Of a stretch of DNA of 30,289 bases, positions 7,026 through 15,763 are shown one piece after another; within the stretch, counting starts at the first letter, position 1; each line of letters begins with the position of its first letter. The position numbers were made by a program, and so were the translations under genes. Below the pieces are notes generated by a model, which saw nothing but the letters and a program-made list of their open reading frames with translations, ran no database searches and was not told the DNA's origin. The stretch comes from Prado023 sp964638055. GTDB lineage: Bacteria > Actinomycetota > Actinomycetes > S36-B12 > CAIYMF01. The DNA lies in NCBI GenBank assembly GCA_964638055.1, contig CAZWXF010000021.1:1-30289 (forward strand). The letters run 5' to 3'.

Positions 7026-8270
7026 TCAGGCGCTGTACTCGTCCAGGGAACGCTGAGCCGCGGCCAGGAGCGATCGCGTCTGGACGATCCGGTTGGCGAG
7101 GTCAGCGGCCTTCGCCGCTTTGCCAGCGGCGTCAGCGGCTGCGGCCTCCGACTCGAGCTTGGCCAGGGACGCCGAGAAGGTCGCCACGGTGGACTCGGCA
7201 AGCGCCCGCTTGGCCGGGTCCGTGCGCCGCCAGCGATCGGCCTCGAACTGTCGCACGGCGTCCTCGACCCGACGCAACCGGCCCTCGATCCGATCCCGAT
7301 CGCCTCGCGGGACGTGCCCGATGCCGTTCCACCTGTCCAGGATGCCTCGCAGCGCACTGCGCGCCGCGTGGACATCCGTGATGGGGAGCAGGGCCTCAGC
7401 CTCCGCGGCGAGGGCCTCCTTGGCCACGGCGTTGGCGCGCTCGTCCCCGTCGCGTTCCGACTGCGCCGCCGACCGGGCAGAGAAGAAGCTGTCCTGGGCC
7501 TCACGGAAGCGCGCCCAGAGCTTGTCCTCGTCGGCCCGGGCCGCCCTCGGGGCAGCCTTCCACTGGTCGAGCAGCTCGCGGTACGCCCGTGACGTTCCCG
7601 CCCAGTCGGTGCTGTCGGCTAGCTCCAACGCCCGAGCGATCAGTGCCTCCTTGGCGGTGATCGCCTCCTTGCGGGCGGAGTCCAGCGTGGCGAAGTGACT
7701 GCGTCGGGCCCGGTCGAAGGTCGCACGGGCGCCGCTGAAGCGCTTCCAGAGCTCCTGCTCGGCGTCCCGGCTCGGCCGGTCACCACGCGGCAGTGCGGTC
7801 CAGGCCTCCTGCAGCTCCTTGTACCGCTCGCCGGTGACCTTCCAGGACGTCGACGACGCCAGGCTCTCGGCCTCCTCCACGATCGCCCGCCGGGCGGCCA
7901 GGGCTTGTTCGCGCGCCGCGGCCCGTGCTGCTGCGGCCGCCTCGCGGCGAGCCTGGCCGGCAGCCTCCAGCTGGCCCATGAGCTCCTGGAGGGCAGAGAG
8001 GTCCCCGACCATGTTGGGCACGGCGACGGCGTCGCTGAGTCGGGTGACCACGCCGGTCACCACGTCCGGGTTGGCCTTTCCCTCCTTCAGGCGCGTCAGC
8101 AGCAGCTCGGCCTCTCCGCGCAGGTTGTCGTACCGCTTGACGAAGAACGCGAGCCCCTCGGCCGGGTCCCCGGATGCAGCCCATTGGCCGACGACCGCCT
8201 CCTGGCCGTCGGGCAGGCGCACGTAGACCGTGCCGTCCTCGGCGATTCGGCCGTGGTCGTGGTCGGTCAT
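7026..8270 (-). CDS. DUF349-repeat protein
   Basis: The protein has 414 residues. The ATG at 8270 is favoured over the adjacent ATG at 8273 because the GAAGGG site is better spaced from it. The N-terminus (TVYVRLPDGQEAVVGQW) is followed by a long, charged, helical region. At least three DUF349-type repeats can be seen, with cores LQEAWTALPRGDR, YRELLDQWKAAPRA and LRGILDRWNGIGHVPR, each followed by a helix of the form LW.RF..A...F. The Ala/Glu/Arg-rich composition suggests coiled coil. The family is widespread in actinobacteria next to the cyclophilin and hisS, but its biochemical role is not settled. It lies 59 nt downstream of the cyclophilin gene and is probably co-transcribed with it. Confidence 0.85.
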   Translation of the reverse strand: MTDHDHGRIAEDGTVYVRLPDGQEAVVGQWAASGDPAEGLAFFVKRYDNLRGEAELLLTRLKEGKANPDVVTGVVTRLSDAVAVPNMVGDLSALQELMGQLEAAGQARREAAAAARAAAREQALAARRAIVEEAESLASSTSWKVTGERYKELQEAWTALPRGDRPSRDAEQELWKRFSGARATFDRARRSHFATLDSARKEAITAKEALIARALELADSTDWAGTSRAYRELLDQWKAAPRAARADEDKLWARFREAQDSFFSARSAAQSERDGDERANAVAKEALAAEAEALLPITDVHAARSALRGILDRWNGIGHVPRGDRDRIEGRLRRVEDAVRQFEADRWRRTDPAKRALAESTVATFSASLAKLESEAAAADAAGKAAKAADLANRIVQTRSLLAAAQRSLDEYSA

Positions 8271-8329
8271 CATCGTCCCTTCGTCGCCACTGGCGGCGAT
8301 TGTTCCACGATGCTCCCGGAATCCATGGC

Positions 8330-9160
8330 TCAGCCCAGCTTCGGGTCGGGCACCGCGGTCACGATGCCGATGCTCCCGGCGGGCTCGCCGTCCGCGCCAC
8401 CCCCGATCACGCCCGCCGCCGCCACCCTCTCCACGATGTCGAGGCCCTCGGTGACCGTGCCCCAGATCGAGTAGTTGGCAGGCAGGGTCGTGTCCTGGTA
8501 GACGATGAAGAACTGGCTGCTATTGGTGTCCGGTCCGCTGTTGGCCATCGCGACGGTGCCCCTGGGGTAGTTGTTGTCCGCGGCCTCCGGCAGGTTCTCG
8601 TCCGGGATCGTGTACCCGGCGTTGCCGCCGCCGGTCCCCAGCGGGTCCCCGCACTGCAGGACGTAGAGGCCCTCGGTGGTCACGCGAGGGCAGGGGGTGG
8701 CATTGAAGAACTCCTGCTGGGCGAGCCACAGCATGTTGTTCACGGTCGTCGGGGCGGCCTGGCTGTCTGCCGCGATCACGATGGACCCGCAGTTCGTCGC
8801 AAGCGTGAGCGTGTAGTCGGTGTCGTCGGCCAGCTGCAGCTCCGGCGCCTCCTTCCAGGACTGCGGCGCCTCCGAGCGGGGCAGCGGTGCGGGTTCGCAC
8901 CCGATGTCGACGTTGTCGGTGAGTGTCGCGCTGGGCGTGGGAGAGGCGGTCGAGTCGGAGCCCGAGAGGGGCCACATGACGACGACCGCGACGGCGGCCG
9001 CCGCGACGACCGCGAAGGCTGACCAGCTGATCAGGAGACGCCGACGTCTGACGGCGGCCTGCTGGGCGCGACGGGCCGACTGCCGCTCCAGCTTGGCAGC
9101 CGCCAACTCCTTGCGGCGCTTGTTGGTCGCCCCCGTGCCGGGCTTCTGCGCTCTGGCCAC
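8330..9160 (-). CDS. Membrane-anchored peptidyl-prolyl cis-trans isomerase, cyclophilin type
   Basis: The protein has 276 residues. The start is GTG 9160, which has AAGGAG upstream; the longer open frame to 9253 lacks a site. A basic cytosolic tail (KRRKELAAAKLERQSARRAQQ) precedes one membrane segment at about 42-63, then an extracytoplasmic Ser/Thr/Pro linker and a cyclophilin domain. Domain marks are the PR of the Phe-His-Arg region, LQCGDPLGTGGGNAGYTIPDE, GTVAMANSGPDTNSSQFFI and IWGTVTEGLDIVERV. It should speed proline isomerisation in exported proteins. Its position divergent from the MBL-hisS pair matches the M. tuberculosis ppiB arrangement. It is transcribed with the DUF349 gene. Confidence 0.92.
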   Translation of the reverse strand: MARAQKPGTGATNKRRKELAAAKLERQSARRAQQAAVRRRRLLISWSAFAVVAAAAVAVVVMWPLSGSDSTASPTPSATLTDNVDIGCEPAPLPRSEAPQSWKEAPELQLADDTDYTLTLATNCGSIVIAADSQAAPTTVNNMLWLAQQEFFNATPCPRVTTEGLYVLQCGDPLGTGGGNAGYTIPDENLPEAADNNYPRGTVAMANSGPDTNSSQFFIVYQDTTLPANYSIWGTVTEGLDIVERVAAAGVIGGGADGEPAGSIGIVTAVPDPKLG

Positions 9161-9183
9161 ATACGCTCCTTCGTCCCGCGCAG

Positions 9184-9189
9184 AGTGTA
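9184..9189 (-). promoter_or_regulatory. Candidate -10 box TACACT for the cyclophilin gene
   Basis: On the minus strand TACACT (9189-9184) would start transcription near 9177, leaving a leader of about 17 nt that contains the AAGGAG site before GTG 9160. Confidence 0.5.
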
Positions 9190-9264
9190 GGGGCCCGACC
9201 GGTCTCGCTTGGGAGGCGCTCGTCCCGCCAGGTCGCGATGTGGCTGGGGACATCGCGCTGCGGT

Positions 9265-9270
9265 TAGGCT
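9265..9270 (+). promoter_or_regulatory. Candidate -10 box TAGGCT for the MBL-hisS-aspS operon
   Basis: TAGGCT preceded by GGT would start transcription near 9277, giving a leader of about 77 nt. No clear -35 is visible. Confidence 0.35.
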
Positions 9271-9353
9271 GGCGTCCCTGTTCGGCTGGTCCCAGGTCGC
9301 GGGACGGTCTGGAGGCGCCCGGTCACCGGGCCGGGGAGACGGAAGGCCCACGC

Positions 9354-10070
9354 ATGCTCATCGCCGGATTCCCGGCCGGTCCGTTCGGCACGAACTGCTG
9401 GATACTGGCGCCGTCCGCTGGATCCGAGGCAGTCATCGTCGACCCCGGGATGGACAGCCACGACGGCATCGCCGAGATCGTGGCGGAGCACCACCTGCGG
9501 CCGATCGCGGTCCTGGTCTCCCATGGACACATCGACCACATGTTCTCCGTCCTTCCGGTGTGCGACGGCTACGACATCCCCGCGTGGATCCATCCCGACG
9601 ACCGCCACCTGCTCGCCGACCCGTGGGCGGGCATGTCGCAGGACACGCGCGTGATGCTCGCCCGCGCCATCGGCGCGGGCTCCTTCGCAGAGCCCTCGCA
9701 GGTGCGCGAACTGGTGGACGGGGCGAGTGTCGAGGTGGCGGGGTTGCGCTTCGTCGCCGACCACGCCCCCGGTCACACGCCGGGATCGACCGCGTTCCGG
9801 CTCATGGACGCCCCCGACCAGCCCGTCATGCTCTCCGGTGACCTGCTCTTCGCCGGATCCGTCGGGCGCACCGACCTGCCCGGTGGCGATCACGCCGCCA
9901 TGCTGCGCTCGCTCTCGCGGGTGGTCCTGTCGCAGCCCGACGAGATGGTCGTCCTGCCGGGGCACGGGCCCACCACCACCATCGGCAAGGAGCGGCGCAG
10001 CAACCCGTACCTGCGGGGCCTGCCCGCGTCCGCACCGCGCGTGGCGCCCACGACGGGAGACGGTCGGTGA
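9354..10070 (+). CDS. Metallo-beta-lactamase-fold hydrolase, glyoxalase II-like
   Basis: The protein has 238 residues and starts at ATG 9354 behind GGAAGG with a 7-nt spacer. The fold signature SHGHIDH gives metal ligands His57, His59, Asp61 and His62. It is followed by DHAPGHTPGS, the metal-bridging Asp in LSGDLLFAGSVGRTDLPGGD, and LPGHGPTTTIGKER. This is the layout of hydroxyacylglutathione-hydrolase-like enzymes, which hydrolyse thioesters. Actinobacteria use mycothiol rather than glutathione, so the true substrate is open. Its stop overlaps the hisS start (GTGA), indicating translational coupling, and the pairing with hisS is conserved in actinobacteria. Confidence 0.9.
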   Translation: MLIAGFPAGPFGTNCWILAPSAGSEAVIVDPGMDSHDGIAEIVAEHHLRPIAVLVSHGHIDHMFSVLPVCDGYDIPAWIHPDDRHLLADPWAGMSQDTRVMLARAIGAGSFAEPSQVRELVDGASVEVAGLRFVADHAPGHTPGSTAFRLMDAPDQPVMLSGDLLFAGSVGRTDLPGGDHAAMLRSLSRVVLSQPDEMVVLPGHGPTTTIGKERRSNPYLRGLPASAPRVAPTTGDGR

Positions 10071-11434
10071 GCCGGCCGGCTGCGATCTCCGGCTTCCCCG
10101 AGTACCTGCCAGCCGAGCGGATCGTGGAGCAGCATGTCCTGGACACCGTGCGCCGCGTCTTCGAGCTGCACGGGTTCGCCTCCATCGAGACCCGCGCGGT
10201 CGAGCCCCTGGAGCAGATGCTGCGCAAGGGCGAGATCGACAAGGAGGTCTACGTCCTGCGCCGGCACCAGGCCGACGCCGACGAGCCGGACGCCGGGCTC
10301 GGGCTCCACTTCGACCTGACCGTTCCCCTGGCCCGGTACGTCGTGCAGAACGCCGGGCACCTGGACTTCCCGTTCCGCCGGCACCAGGTCCAGAAGGTGT
10401 GGCGCGGGGAGCGCCCGCAGGAGGGCCGGTACCGCGAGTTCACCCAGGCCGACATCGACATCGTGGGCCGCGAGACGCTGGCCTTCCATCACGAGGTCGA
10501 GGTGGCGCTGGTCATGGCCGAGGTGTTCCGGGCCCTGCCGATGCCCCCGGCGGTGATCCTGGTGAACAACCGCCGGCTTGCCGAGGGGTTCTTCCGGGGC
10601 GCCGGTGCCGAGGATCCCGCCGCAGCCCTGCGCGCGATCGACAAGCTGGCCAAGGTCGGCCCGGCCACGGTCTGCGACCTGCTCGTCGCCGAGGCCGGGA
10701 TGACGACCGAGGGCGCCGCGAAGTGCCTGGCCCTGGCCGGGATCCGCAGCGCCGACACCTCGTTCGTGGCGCGCGTGCGCGCCCTCGGCGTCAGCCACGA
10801 CCTGCTCGACCAAGGGCTGGCGGAGCTCGCCCAGGTCGTCGGCGCGGCTGCCGGACGCATGCCCGGCGCCGTCGTGGCCGACCTGCGGATCGCGCGGGGG
10901 CTGGATTACTACACCGGCACGGTCTACGAGACCGAGCTGGTCGGCCACGAGGACTTCGGCTCCATCTGCTCGGGAGGTCGCTACGACTCGCTGGCGGCGG
11001 ACGGCCGCACGACCTATCCGGGCGTCGGCATATCGCTGGGCGTCTCCCGGCTGCTGGGGGCGCTGCTGGGTCGCGGCCTCGTGAGGGCGACGCGTGCGGT
11101 CCCCTCGTGCGTCCTGGTCGCGGTCAACGACGAGACCAGCCGCGATGCCTCGAACGAGGTGGCCATGCGGCTGCGCGGTCGCGGGATACCTGCTGAGGTG
11201 GCCCCGAGGGCCGACAAGTACGGCAAGCAGATCAGGTTCGCCGACCGCCGGGGCATCCCGTTCGTGTGGTTCCCCGCGCCCGCCGGCTCAGAGCCAGGCT
11301 CGGCCGGATCGGTCAAGGACATCCGCTCGGGCCAGCAGGTCGACGCGGACCCCGCCGCCTGGTCACCGCCCGCAGAGGACCTGCACCCGCGCGTCGAGCG
11401 GCTCTCTGCCGCCGCTCAGGAGGAGAGCCGATGA
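10067..11434 (+). CDS. hisS: Histidyl-tRNA synthetase
   Basis: This 455-residue class II synthetase charges tRNA-His. The GTG start overlaps the upstream stop. Motif 2 is seen in WRGERPQEGRYREFTQADIDIVG. The HisRS-specific histidine-binding segments are ARGLDYYTGTVYE (from Ala276) and SICSGGRYDSL, followed by motif 3 in GVGISLGVSRL. The C-terminal anticodon-binding domain runs from about VPSCVLVAVND. The protein is a little longer than the usual ~420 residues. It is the middle gene of the MBL-hisS-aspS operon and overlaps aspS by four bases (ATGA). Confidence 0.96.
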   Translation: MSRPAAISGFPEYLPAERIVEQHVLDTVRRVFELHGFASIETRAVEPLEQMLRKGEIDKEVYVLRRHQADADEPDAGLGLHFDLTVPLARYVVQNAGHLDFPFRRHQVQKVWRGERPQEGRYREFTQADIDIVGRETLAFHHEVEVALVMAEVFRALPMPPAVILVNNRRLAEGFFRGAGAEDPAAALRAIDKLAKVGPATVCDLLVAEAGMTTEGAAKCLALAGIRSADTSFVARVRALGVSHDLLDQGLAELAQVVGAAAGRMPGAVVADLRIARGLDYYTGTVYETELVGHEDFGSICSGGRYDSLAADGRTTYPGVGISLGVSRLLGALLGRGLVRATRAVPSCVLVAVNDETSRDASNEVAMRLRGRGIPAEVAPRADKYGKQIRFADRRGIPFVWFPAPAGSEPGSAGSVKDIRSGQQVDADPAAWSPPAEDLHPRVERLSAAAQEESR

Positions 11435-13188
11435 TCCGCACCCACGAGGCCGGAACGCTGCGTGCCGAGCACGACGGCCAGATCGTCACGCTGGCCGGCT
11501 GGATCGGCCGGCGCCGCGACCACGGCGGGGTCGCGTTCCTCGACCTGCGCGACGGCTCGGGCATCGTGCAGGTCGTGGTGCACGACCCCGCCGTCGCCCA
11601 TCCGCTGCGCAACGAGTTCTGCGTGCGGGTGACCGGCCAGGTCGTGGCCCGCCCCGCTGGCAACGAGAACCCCGAGCTGGCCACGGGCGACATCGAGGTC
11701 ATGGTCGACGATCTGGAGGTCCTCTCCGAGGCAGCCCCGCTGCCCTTCCCCATCGACGAGCACGTGGACGTGGGGGAGGAGGCCCGGCTGCGCTACCGGT
11801 ACCTCGACCTGCGCCGCCCGGAGCCGGCGCGGATCATGCGGCTGCGCTCGAAGGTGAACCAGATCGCCCGCGAGGTGCTCTTCGCCCGGGACTTCCTGGA
11901 GATCGAGACCCCGACGCTGACCCGGTCCACACCGGAGGGGGCGCGGGACTTCCTGGTGCCCGTCCGGCTCCAGCCCGGCCACTGGTACGCACTGCCGCAG
12001 TCGCCTCAGCTGTTCAAGCAGCTGCTCATGGTCGCGGGCATGGAGCGCTACTTCCAGATCGCGCGCTGCTACCGCGACGAGGACTTCCGCAAGGACCGCC
12101 AGCCCGAGTTCACCCAGCTCGACATCGAGATGAGCTTCGTCGAGCAGGCCGACGTCCTGGAGATCGGCGAGGCCGTCGTCCGCGCGATCTGGTCGGGCGC
12201 GATCGGCCACGAGATCGGCGACATCCCGCACATGACCTACGCCGAGGCGATGCGCCGCTTCGGCTCGGACAAGCCCGACCTGCGCTTCGCGGTGGAGCTC
12301 AGCGAGCTGACCGACTACTTCGCCGGGACATCCTTCCGGGTGTTCCAGGCCCCGTACGTGGGTGCCGTGGTCATGCCCGGCGGGGGGTCGCAGTCCCGGC
12401 GCACGTTCGATGCCTGGCAGGAGTGGGCCAAGCAGCGCGGCGCCCGTGGCCTGGCCTACGTGACCGTCGCCGAGGACGGCACCCTGGGCGGTCCCGTGGC
12501 GCGCAACCTCTCGGAGTCCGAGCTCGGTGGACTGGCGACGGCCACGGGCGCACGGCCGGGGGACTGCATCTTCTTCGCCGCGGGTCCGCCCGCCGCAGCC
12601 CGCGCGCTGCTGGGCGCTGCGCGACTGGAGATCGCCGAGCGGTGCGGGCTGGTCGACCTCTCGGCCTGGTCGTTCGTGTGGATCGTCGATGCCCCGGTCT
12701 TCGAGGAGGCGATCGAGGACGGCCAGGTCCTTGGCTGGACCGCCGTGCATCACCCGTTCACCTCGCCCAACCGCGAGTGGATCGACCGATTCGAGGAGTC
12801 GCCCGGAGAGGCCCTGGCCTATGCCTATGACATGGTCTGCAACGGCAGCGAGATCGGCGGCGGATCCATCCGCATCCATCGTGGCGATGTCCAGCAGCGG
12901 GTCTTCTCGGTGCTGGGGATCGATGAGGAGGAGGCGCGCGAGAAGTTCGGCTTCCTGCTGGACGCGTTCGCGTTCGGCCCCCCGCCGCACGGCGGCATCG
13001 CCTTCGGCTGGGACCGCATCGTGATGCTGCTGACGGGCGCGGCCTCCCTGCGTGAGGTGATCGCGTTCCCGAAGACCGGTGCCGGGCACGACCCGCTGAC
13101 CGGGGCTCCCACTGCCATCACCGCCCAGCAGCGCAAGGAGGCCGGGATCGATGCCAAGCCTGCCGGGCGCGGTCCGGCGACGGCTTAG
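11431..13188 (+). CDS. aspS: Aspartyl-tRNA synthetase, probably non-discriminating
   Basis: The 585-residue bacterial-type enzyme starts at ATG 11431 overlapping the hisS stop. The N-terminal OB-fold anticodon-binding domain contains GWIGRRRDHGG with His31; motif 2 region is RCYRDEDFRKDRQPEFTQLDIE; SPQLFKQLL and GSDKPDLRF are class hallmarks; the bacterial GAD insertion spans roughly 280-430; motif 3 is GIAFGWDRIVMLLTG. His at this position, instead of the Leu found in the E. coli enzyme, is linked to non-discriminating AspRS that also makes Asp-tRNA-Asn. A Pro-Pro-Pro tract at 517-519 is a potential EF-P-dependent stall site. The TAG stop lies inside the -10 of copC. Confidence 0.96.
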   Translation: MIRTHEAGTLRAEHDGQIVTLAGWIGRRRDHGGVAFLDLRDGSGIVQVVVHDPAVAHPLRNEFCVRVTGQVVARPAGNENPELATGDIEVMVDDLEVLSEAAPLPFPIDEHVDVGEEARLRYRYLDLRRPEPARIMRLRSKVNQIAREVLFARDFLEIETPTLTRSTPEGARDFLVPVRLQPGHWYALPQSPQLFKQLLMVAGMERYFQIARCYRDEDFRKDRQPEFTQLDIEMSFVEQADVLEIGEAVVRAIWSGAIGHEIGDIPHMTYAEAMRRFGSDKPDLRFAVELSELTDYFAGTSFRVFQAPYVGAVVMPGGGSQSRRTFDAWQEWAKQRGARGLAYVTVAEDGTLGGPVARNLSESELGGLATATGARPGDCIFFAAGPPAAARALLGAARLEIAERCGLVDLSAWSFVWIVDAPVFEEAIEDGQVLGWTAVHHPFTSPNREWIDRFEESPGEALAYAYDMVCNGSEIGGGSIRIHRGDVQQRVFSVLGIDEEEAREKFGFLLDAFAFGPPPHGGIAFGWDRIVMLLTGAASLREVIAFPKTGAGHDPLTGAPTAITAQQRKEAGIDAKPAGRGPATA

Positions 13189-13191
13189 GCT
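13186..13191 (+). promoter_or_regulatory. -10 box TAGGCT for leaderless copC
   Basis: TAGGCT lies 7 nt before the copC ATG at 13199, and its first three bases are the aspS stop codon. There is no Shine-Dalgarno sequence ahead of this ATG, which supports a leaderless start. Confidence 0.6.
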
Positions 13192-13198
13192 TCGCCCC

Positions 13199-13783
13199 AT
13201 GTCCTCGACGTCTGGCCGCCGGCGCCCCCTGGCCCTGTTCGCCCTGCTCCTGGCAGCTTTCCTGCTCGCACCGGTGTCCAGCGCCTCGGCCCACGCGGAG
13301 CTGAAGTCCTCCGATCCGGCCGACGGCTCCACGATCACCGAGCTTCCCTCCCAGGTCAGCCTGACATTCGGGGAGGACCTCATGGCCGAGGGCAACGGGC
13401 TTACGGCCCACTCGGTCACCTCGGGCCGCGACGTCGACCTCACGGCGGTCGTCGACGGCGACACCATCTCTGCCGACTGGCCGGAGGGCACGCCCTCGGG
13501 CCAGTACCAGGTCGACTACCGGGTCGTCAGCGCCGACGGCCATCCGGTCGAGGGTGAGATCACGTTCACGATCACCCTGCCGGTCGGCGGAGCGACGGTG
13601 ACCGTCGGGCCGGCTCCGACCTCCGCCGCTGCGTCGCCGACGGAGTCCCCGAGCACCTCTCCCGCCGAGGAGTCGGGCGACGACGGCTCCAACCTGCTGG
13701 CCTGGATCCTCGGCTTCGGGGTCGTCGTGGTCGTCGGGGCCGCATCCGGAACGTGGATCATGAGGCGGGCGAACCGGATGTGA
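13199..13783 (+). CDS. copC: CopC-domain copper-binding protein, exported
   Basis: The protein has 194 residues. A signal peptide (RRRPLALFALLLAAFLLAP..SASA) ends at about Ala31, which makes His32 the mature N-terminus. In CopC proteins that first His, together with the Asp and His of a D-G-H motif, holds Cu(II). Here Asp113 and His115 sit in SADGHPVEG, so all three ligands are present. A Ser/Thr/Pro linker and a C-terminal membrane segment (LLAWILGFGVVVVVGAASG) ending in RRANRM anchor it to the outer face of the membrane. The start at 13199 follows from the TAGGCT box; an upstream ATG at 13151 lies within aspS. Its stop overlaps the copD-ctaG start, so the two are coupled and probably handle copper together. 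Confidence 0.9.
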   Translation: MSSTSGRRRPLALFALLLAAFLLAPVSSASAHAELKSSDPADGSTITELPSQVSLTFGEDLMAEGNGLTAHSVTSGRDVDLTAVVDGDTISADWPEGTPSGQYQVDYRVVSADGHPVEGEITFTITLPVGGATVTVGPAPTSAAASPTESPSTSPAEESGDDGSNLLAWILGFGVVVVVGAASGTWIMRRANRM

Positions 13784-15741
13784 TGCTGCGGGCATCAGCG
13801 CGCAAGCCCCTGCTGGTCTGGTCGGGGACGGCCGCTGTCGCGCTGGTCGTGGCTGGTGCGATCGTCGGACTGGGCTGGCAGCAGGTCGCGGAGGGTCTGC
13901 CCGATGCCGGCCCGCTGGTCGTCGACGCCATCCCGGTCCTGCGCCTGATCACGGTCCTGGCCGGCGCAGGCCTCCTGGGCTTCCTCTGCTCTGCCGTCCT
14001 GCTCGATCCGGGCGCTCGAGGCGAGTGCCTCGGTCCCGAGGGCCTACGCGACATGCGGTGGGCCTCCGGGATGGCCGGTGTGCTCGCCCTGGCCAGCGCG
14101 TCGATGTCCCTGCTCACCCTGGCTGACGTCCTGGGCATGACCCTGGGTGAGCTCGGCGCCCCGGGGGTCGTGCAGACCTACCTCTGGGACGTGCCGACGA
14201 GCCGGGCCCACCTGGTCACCGCCTGCCTCGCGGTCCTCATCTGCCTGGCCGTGCCCCGAGCACGGTCGCTGACAGCCGGGGCGGCGTGGATGGTCGTGGC
14301 CGGCGTGGCCGTGGGCCTGCCGTCGCTGGCCGGTCATGCCGCCGGGCTGGGCAGCCACGCGCTCGCGCTCGTGTCGGGGTTCGGCCACGCCGTGACCGCG
14401 AGCCTGTGGGTGGGCGGGGTGGTGACGATCGCCGCCCATCGGGCGTGGGGCACGCCGGAGCTGGGGGAGCGGATCCGTCGCTTCGGCGCCGTGGCCCTCG
14501 TCGGCGTCGTCGCGCTGCTCGTCACGGGTTTCGCCTCCGCCGCCACCCGGCTGGGCAGCCCCGGCGAGCTGCTGACCAGCACCTTCGGCCACGTCCTGCT
14601 GCTCAAGACCCTGGCCATGCTCGTCGGCCTGGCCATGGCCATGACCATGCGCCGGCGCCCGCCCGGGCCCGCCCGGTCGCGGCTGCTCCTCGTGGAGCTG
14701 GGGGCCCTGGGCACGGCACTGGGCCTGGCGGTGGTCCTGGCCCGCACGCCCTTCCCCCGCGTGGGGGTCGAGCTGGCCACCCTCGGCGAGGAGCTCATCG
14801 GCTACCCGTATCCGCCGGCGCCGACCGTCGCTGCGGTGGCGCTGGGCTGGCATCCGGACTGGGTCTGGCTCACCACGGCCCTGCTGGCGATGGGCCTCTA
14901 CGGTGCCGCGTTCGCCAGGCTGCGCGTCAGGGGCGACCGCTGGCCAGCAGGCAGGCTCGTGTCCTGGGTCTCGGGCTGGCTCGTGGTCATCTGGGCGACA
15001 TGCTCGGGGATCGCCTGGTACGCGCCGGTCTCGTTCGCGCTGCACATGGTGTCCCACATGGCCCTGGCGATGCTGGCACCGATCCTCCTGGTCCTAGGCG
15101 GTCCCACGACGCTCGCGCTTCGGGCCCTGCCCGGCGCCTCCGGGGGTGTGCGAGGACCGCGCGAGTGGCTCGTCCTGGCACTGAACAGCCGGGTCACCCG
15201 GTTCCTGACCCACCCCGGCTACGTGCTCGTGGTCTTCACGGTCGGGCTGTACGGGCTCTACTACACCGATCTGTACGCCCGGCTGATGTCCTGGCACCTG
15301 GGCCATCTGGCCATGCAGGTCCACTTCCTGCTGGCCGGCTACCTGTTCTACTGGGTCGTGATCGGCGTAGATCCCGCCCCGCGACAGCTGCCGCACCCCG
15401 TGCGCCTCATGCTGGTCATGGTGTCCATCGTCATCCACTCGCTCTTCGCGCTGCCGATGATGATGTCGAGCACCCCGATGGTCCCTGACTGGTATGCGGT
15501 GGTCTCCCCGCCCTGGCTGGATGCGCTGGCCGACAGCCACAACGCGGGGGCCATCGCCTGGGGCCTCGGTGAGATCCCGGCACTCGTGGTGGCCGTCGCG
15601 CTGGCCTTCCAGTGGGCGAGCTCGGACGACCGGCGGGCGCGGCGCCTGGATCGGCGAGCCGACCGGGACGGCGACCTGGACCTGCGTGCCTACAACGCCA
15701 AGCTCGAGGCCCTCAACGACCAGGCGCGGCGCGGGGACTGA
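13783..15741 (+). CDS. CopD-CtaG fusion membrane protein (copper transport / oxidase assembly)
   Basis: The protein has 652 residues and many membrane segments. ATG 13783 shares the A of the copC stop (TGATG); GTG 13780 is an alternative. The first half (about 40-300) is a CopD-type domain, including the stretch GHAVTASLWVGGVVTIAAH. The second half (about 340-610) is a CtaG-type domain with paired histidines His421 and His425 in ALHMVSHMAL, and the polar tail RRLDRRADRDGDLDLRAYNAKLEAL common to actinobacterial members. CopD domains are linked to copper uptake and CtaG to copper insertion into cytochrome oxidase; the fused form is common in actinobacteria (for example M. tuberculosis Rv0102). 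It acts in the cytoplasmic membrane, probably receiving copper from CopC. Confidence 0.9.
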   Translation: MLRASARKPLLVWSGTAAVALVVAGAIVGLGWQQVAEGLPDAGPLVVDAIPVLRLITVLAGAGLLGFLCSAVLLDPGARGECLGPEGLRDMRWASGMAGVLALASASMSLLTLADVLGMTLGELGAPGVVQTYLWDVPTSRAHLVTACLAVLICLAVPRARSLTAGAAWMVVAGVAVGLPSLAGHAAGLGSHALALVSGFGHAVTASLWVGGVVTIAAHRAWGTPELGERIRRFGAVALVGVVALLVTGFASAATRLGSPGELLTSTFGHVLLLKTLAMLVGLAMAMTMRRRPPGPARSRLLLVELGALGTALGLAVVLARTPFPRVGVELATLGEELIGYPYPPAPTVAAVALGWHPDWVWLTTALLAMGLYGAAFARLRVRGDRWPAGRLVSWVSGWLVVIWATCSGIAWYAPVSFALHMVSHMALAMLAPILLVLGGPTTLALRALPGASGGVRGPREWLVLALNSRVTRFLTHPGYVLVVFTVGLYGLYYTDLYARLMSWHLGHLAMQVHFLLAGYLFYWVVIGVDPAPRQLPHPVRLMLVMVSIVIHSLFALPMMMSSTPMVPDWYAVVSPPWLDALADSHNAGAIAWGLGEIPALVVAVALAFQWASSDDRRARRLDRRADRDGDLDLRAYNAKLEALNDQARRGD

Positions 15742-15763
15742 GTCGCCGCGGCGGCGCCCTCAG
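15738..15763. terminator. Bidirectional hairpin spanning two stop codons
   Basis: CTGAG (15738-15742) pairs with CTCAG (15759-15763), and CGCCGC inside pairs with GCGGCG around a very tight centre, with a small mismatch between. Both the copD-ctaG stop (15739-15741) and the stop of the converging membrane-protein gene (15760-15762) lie within the stem. Likely shared terminator; no T-tract. Confidence 0.45.

Noticed and set aside
11416..13491. A 691-codon minus-strand open frame opposite aspS and copC
   Set aside because: Antisense shadow; both plus-strand genes are certain.
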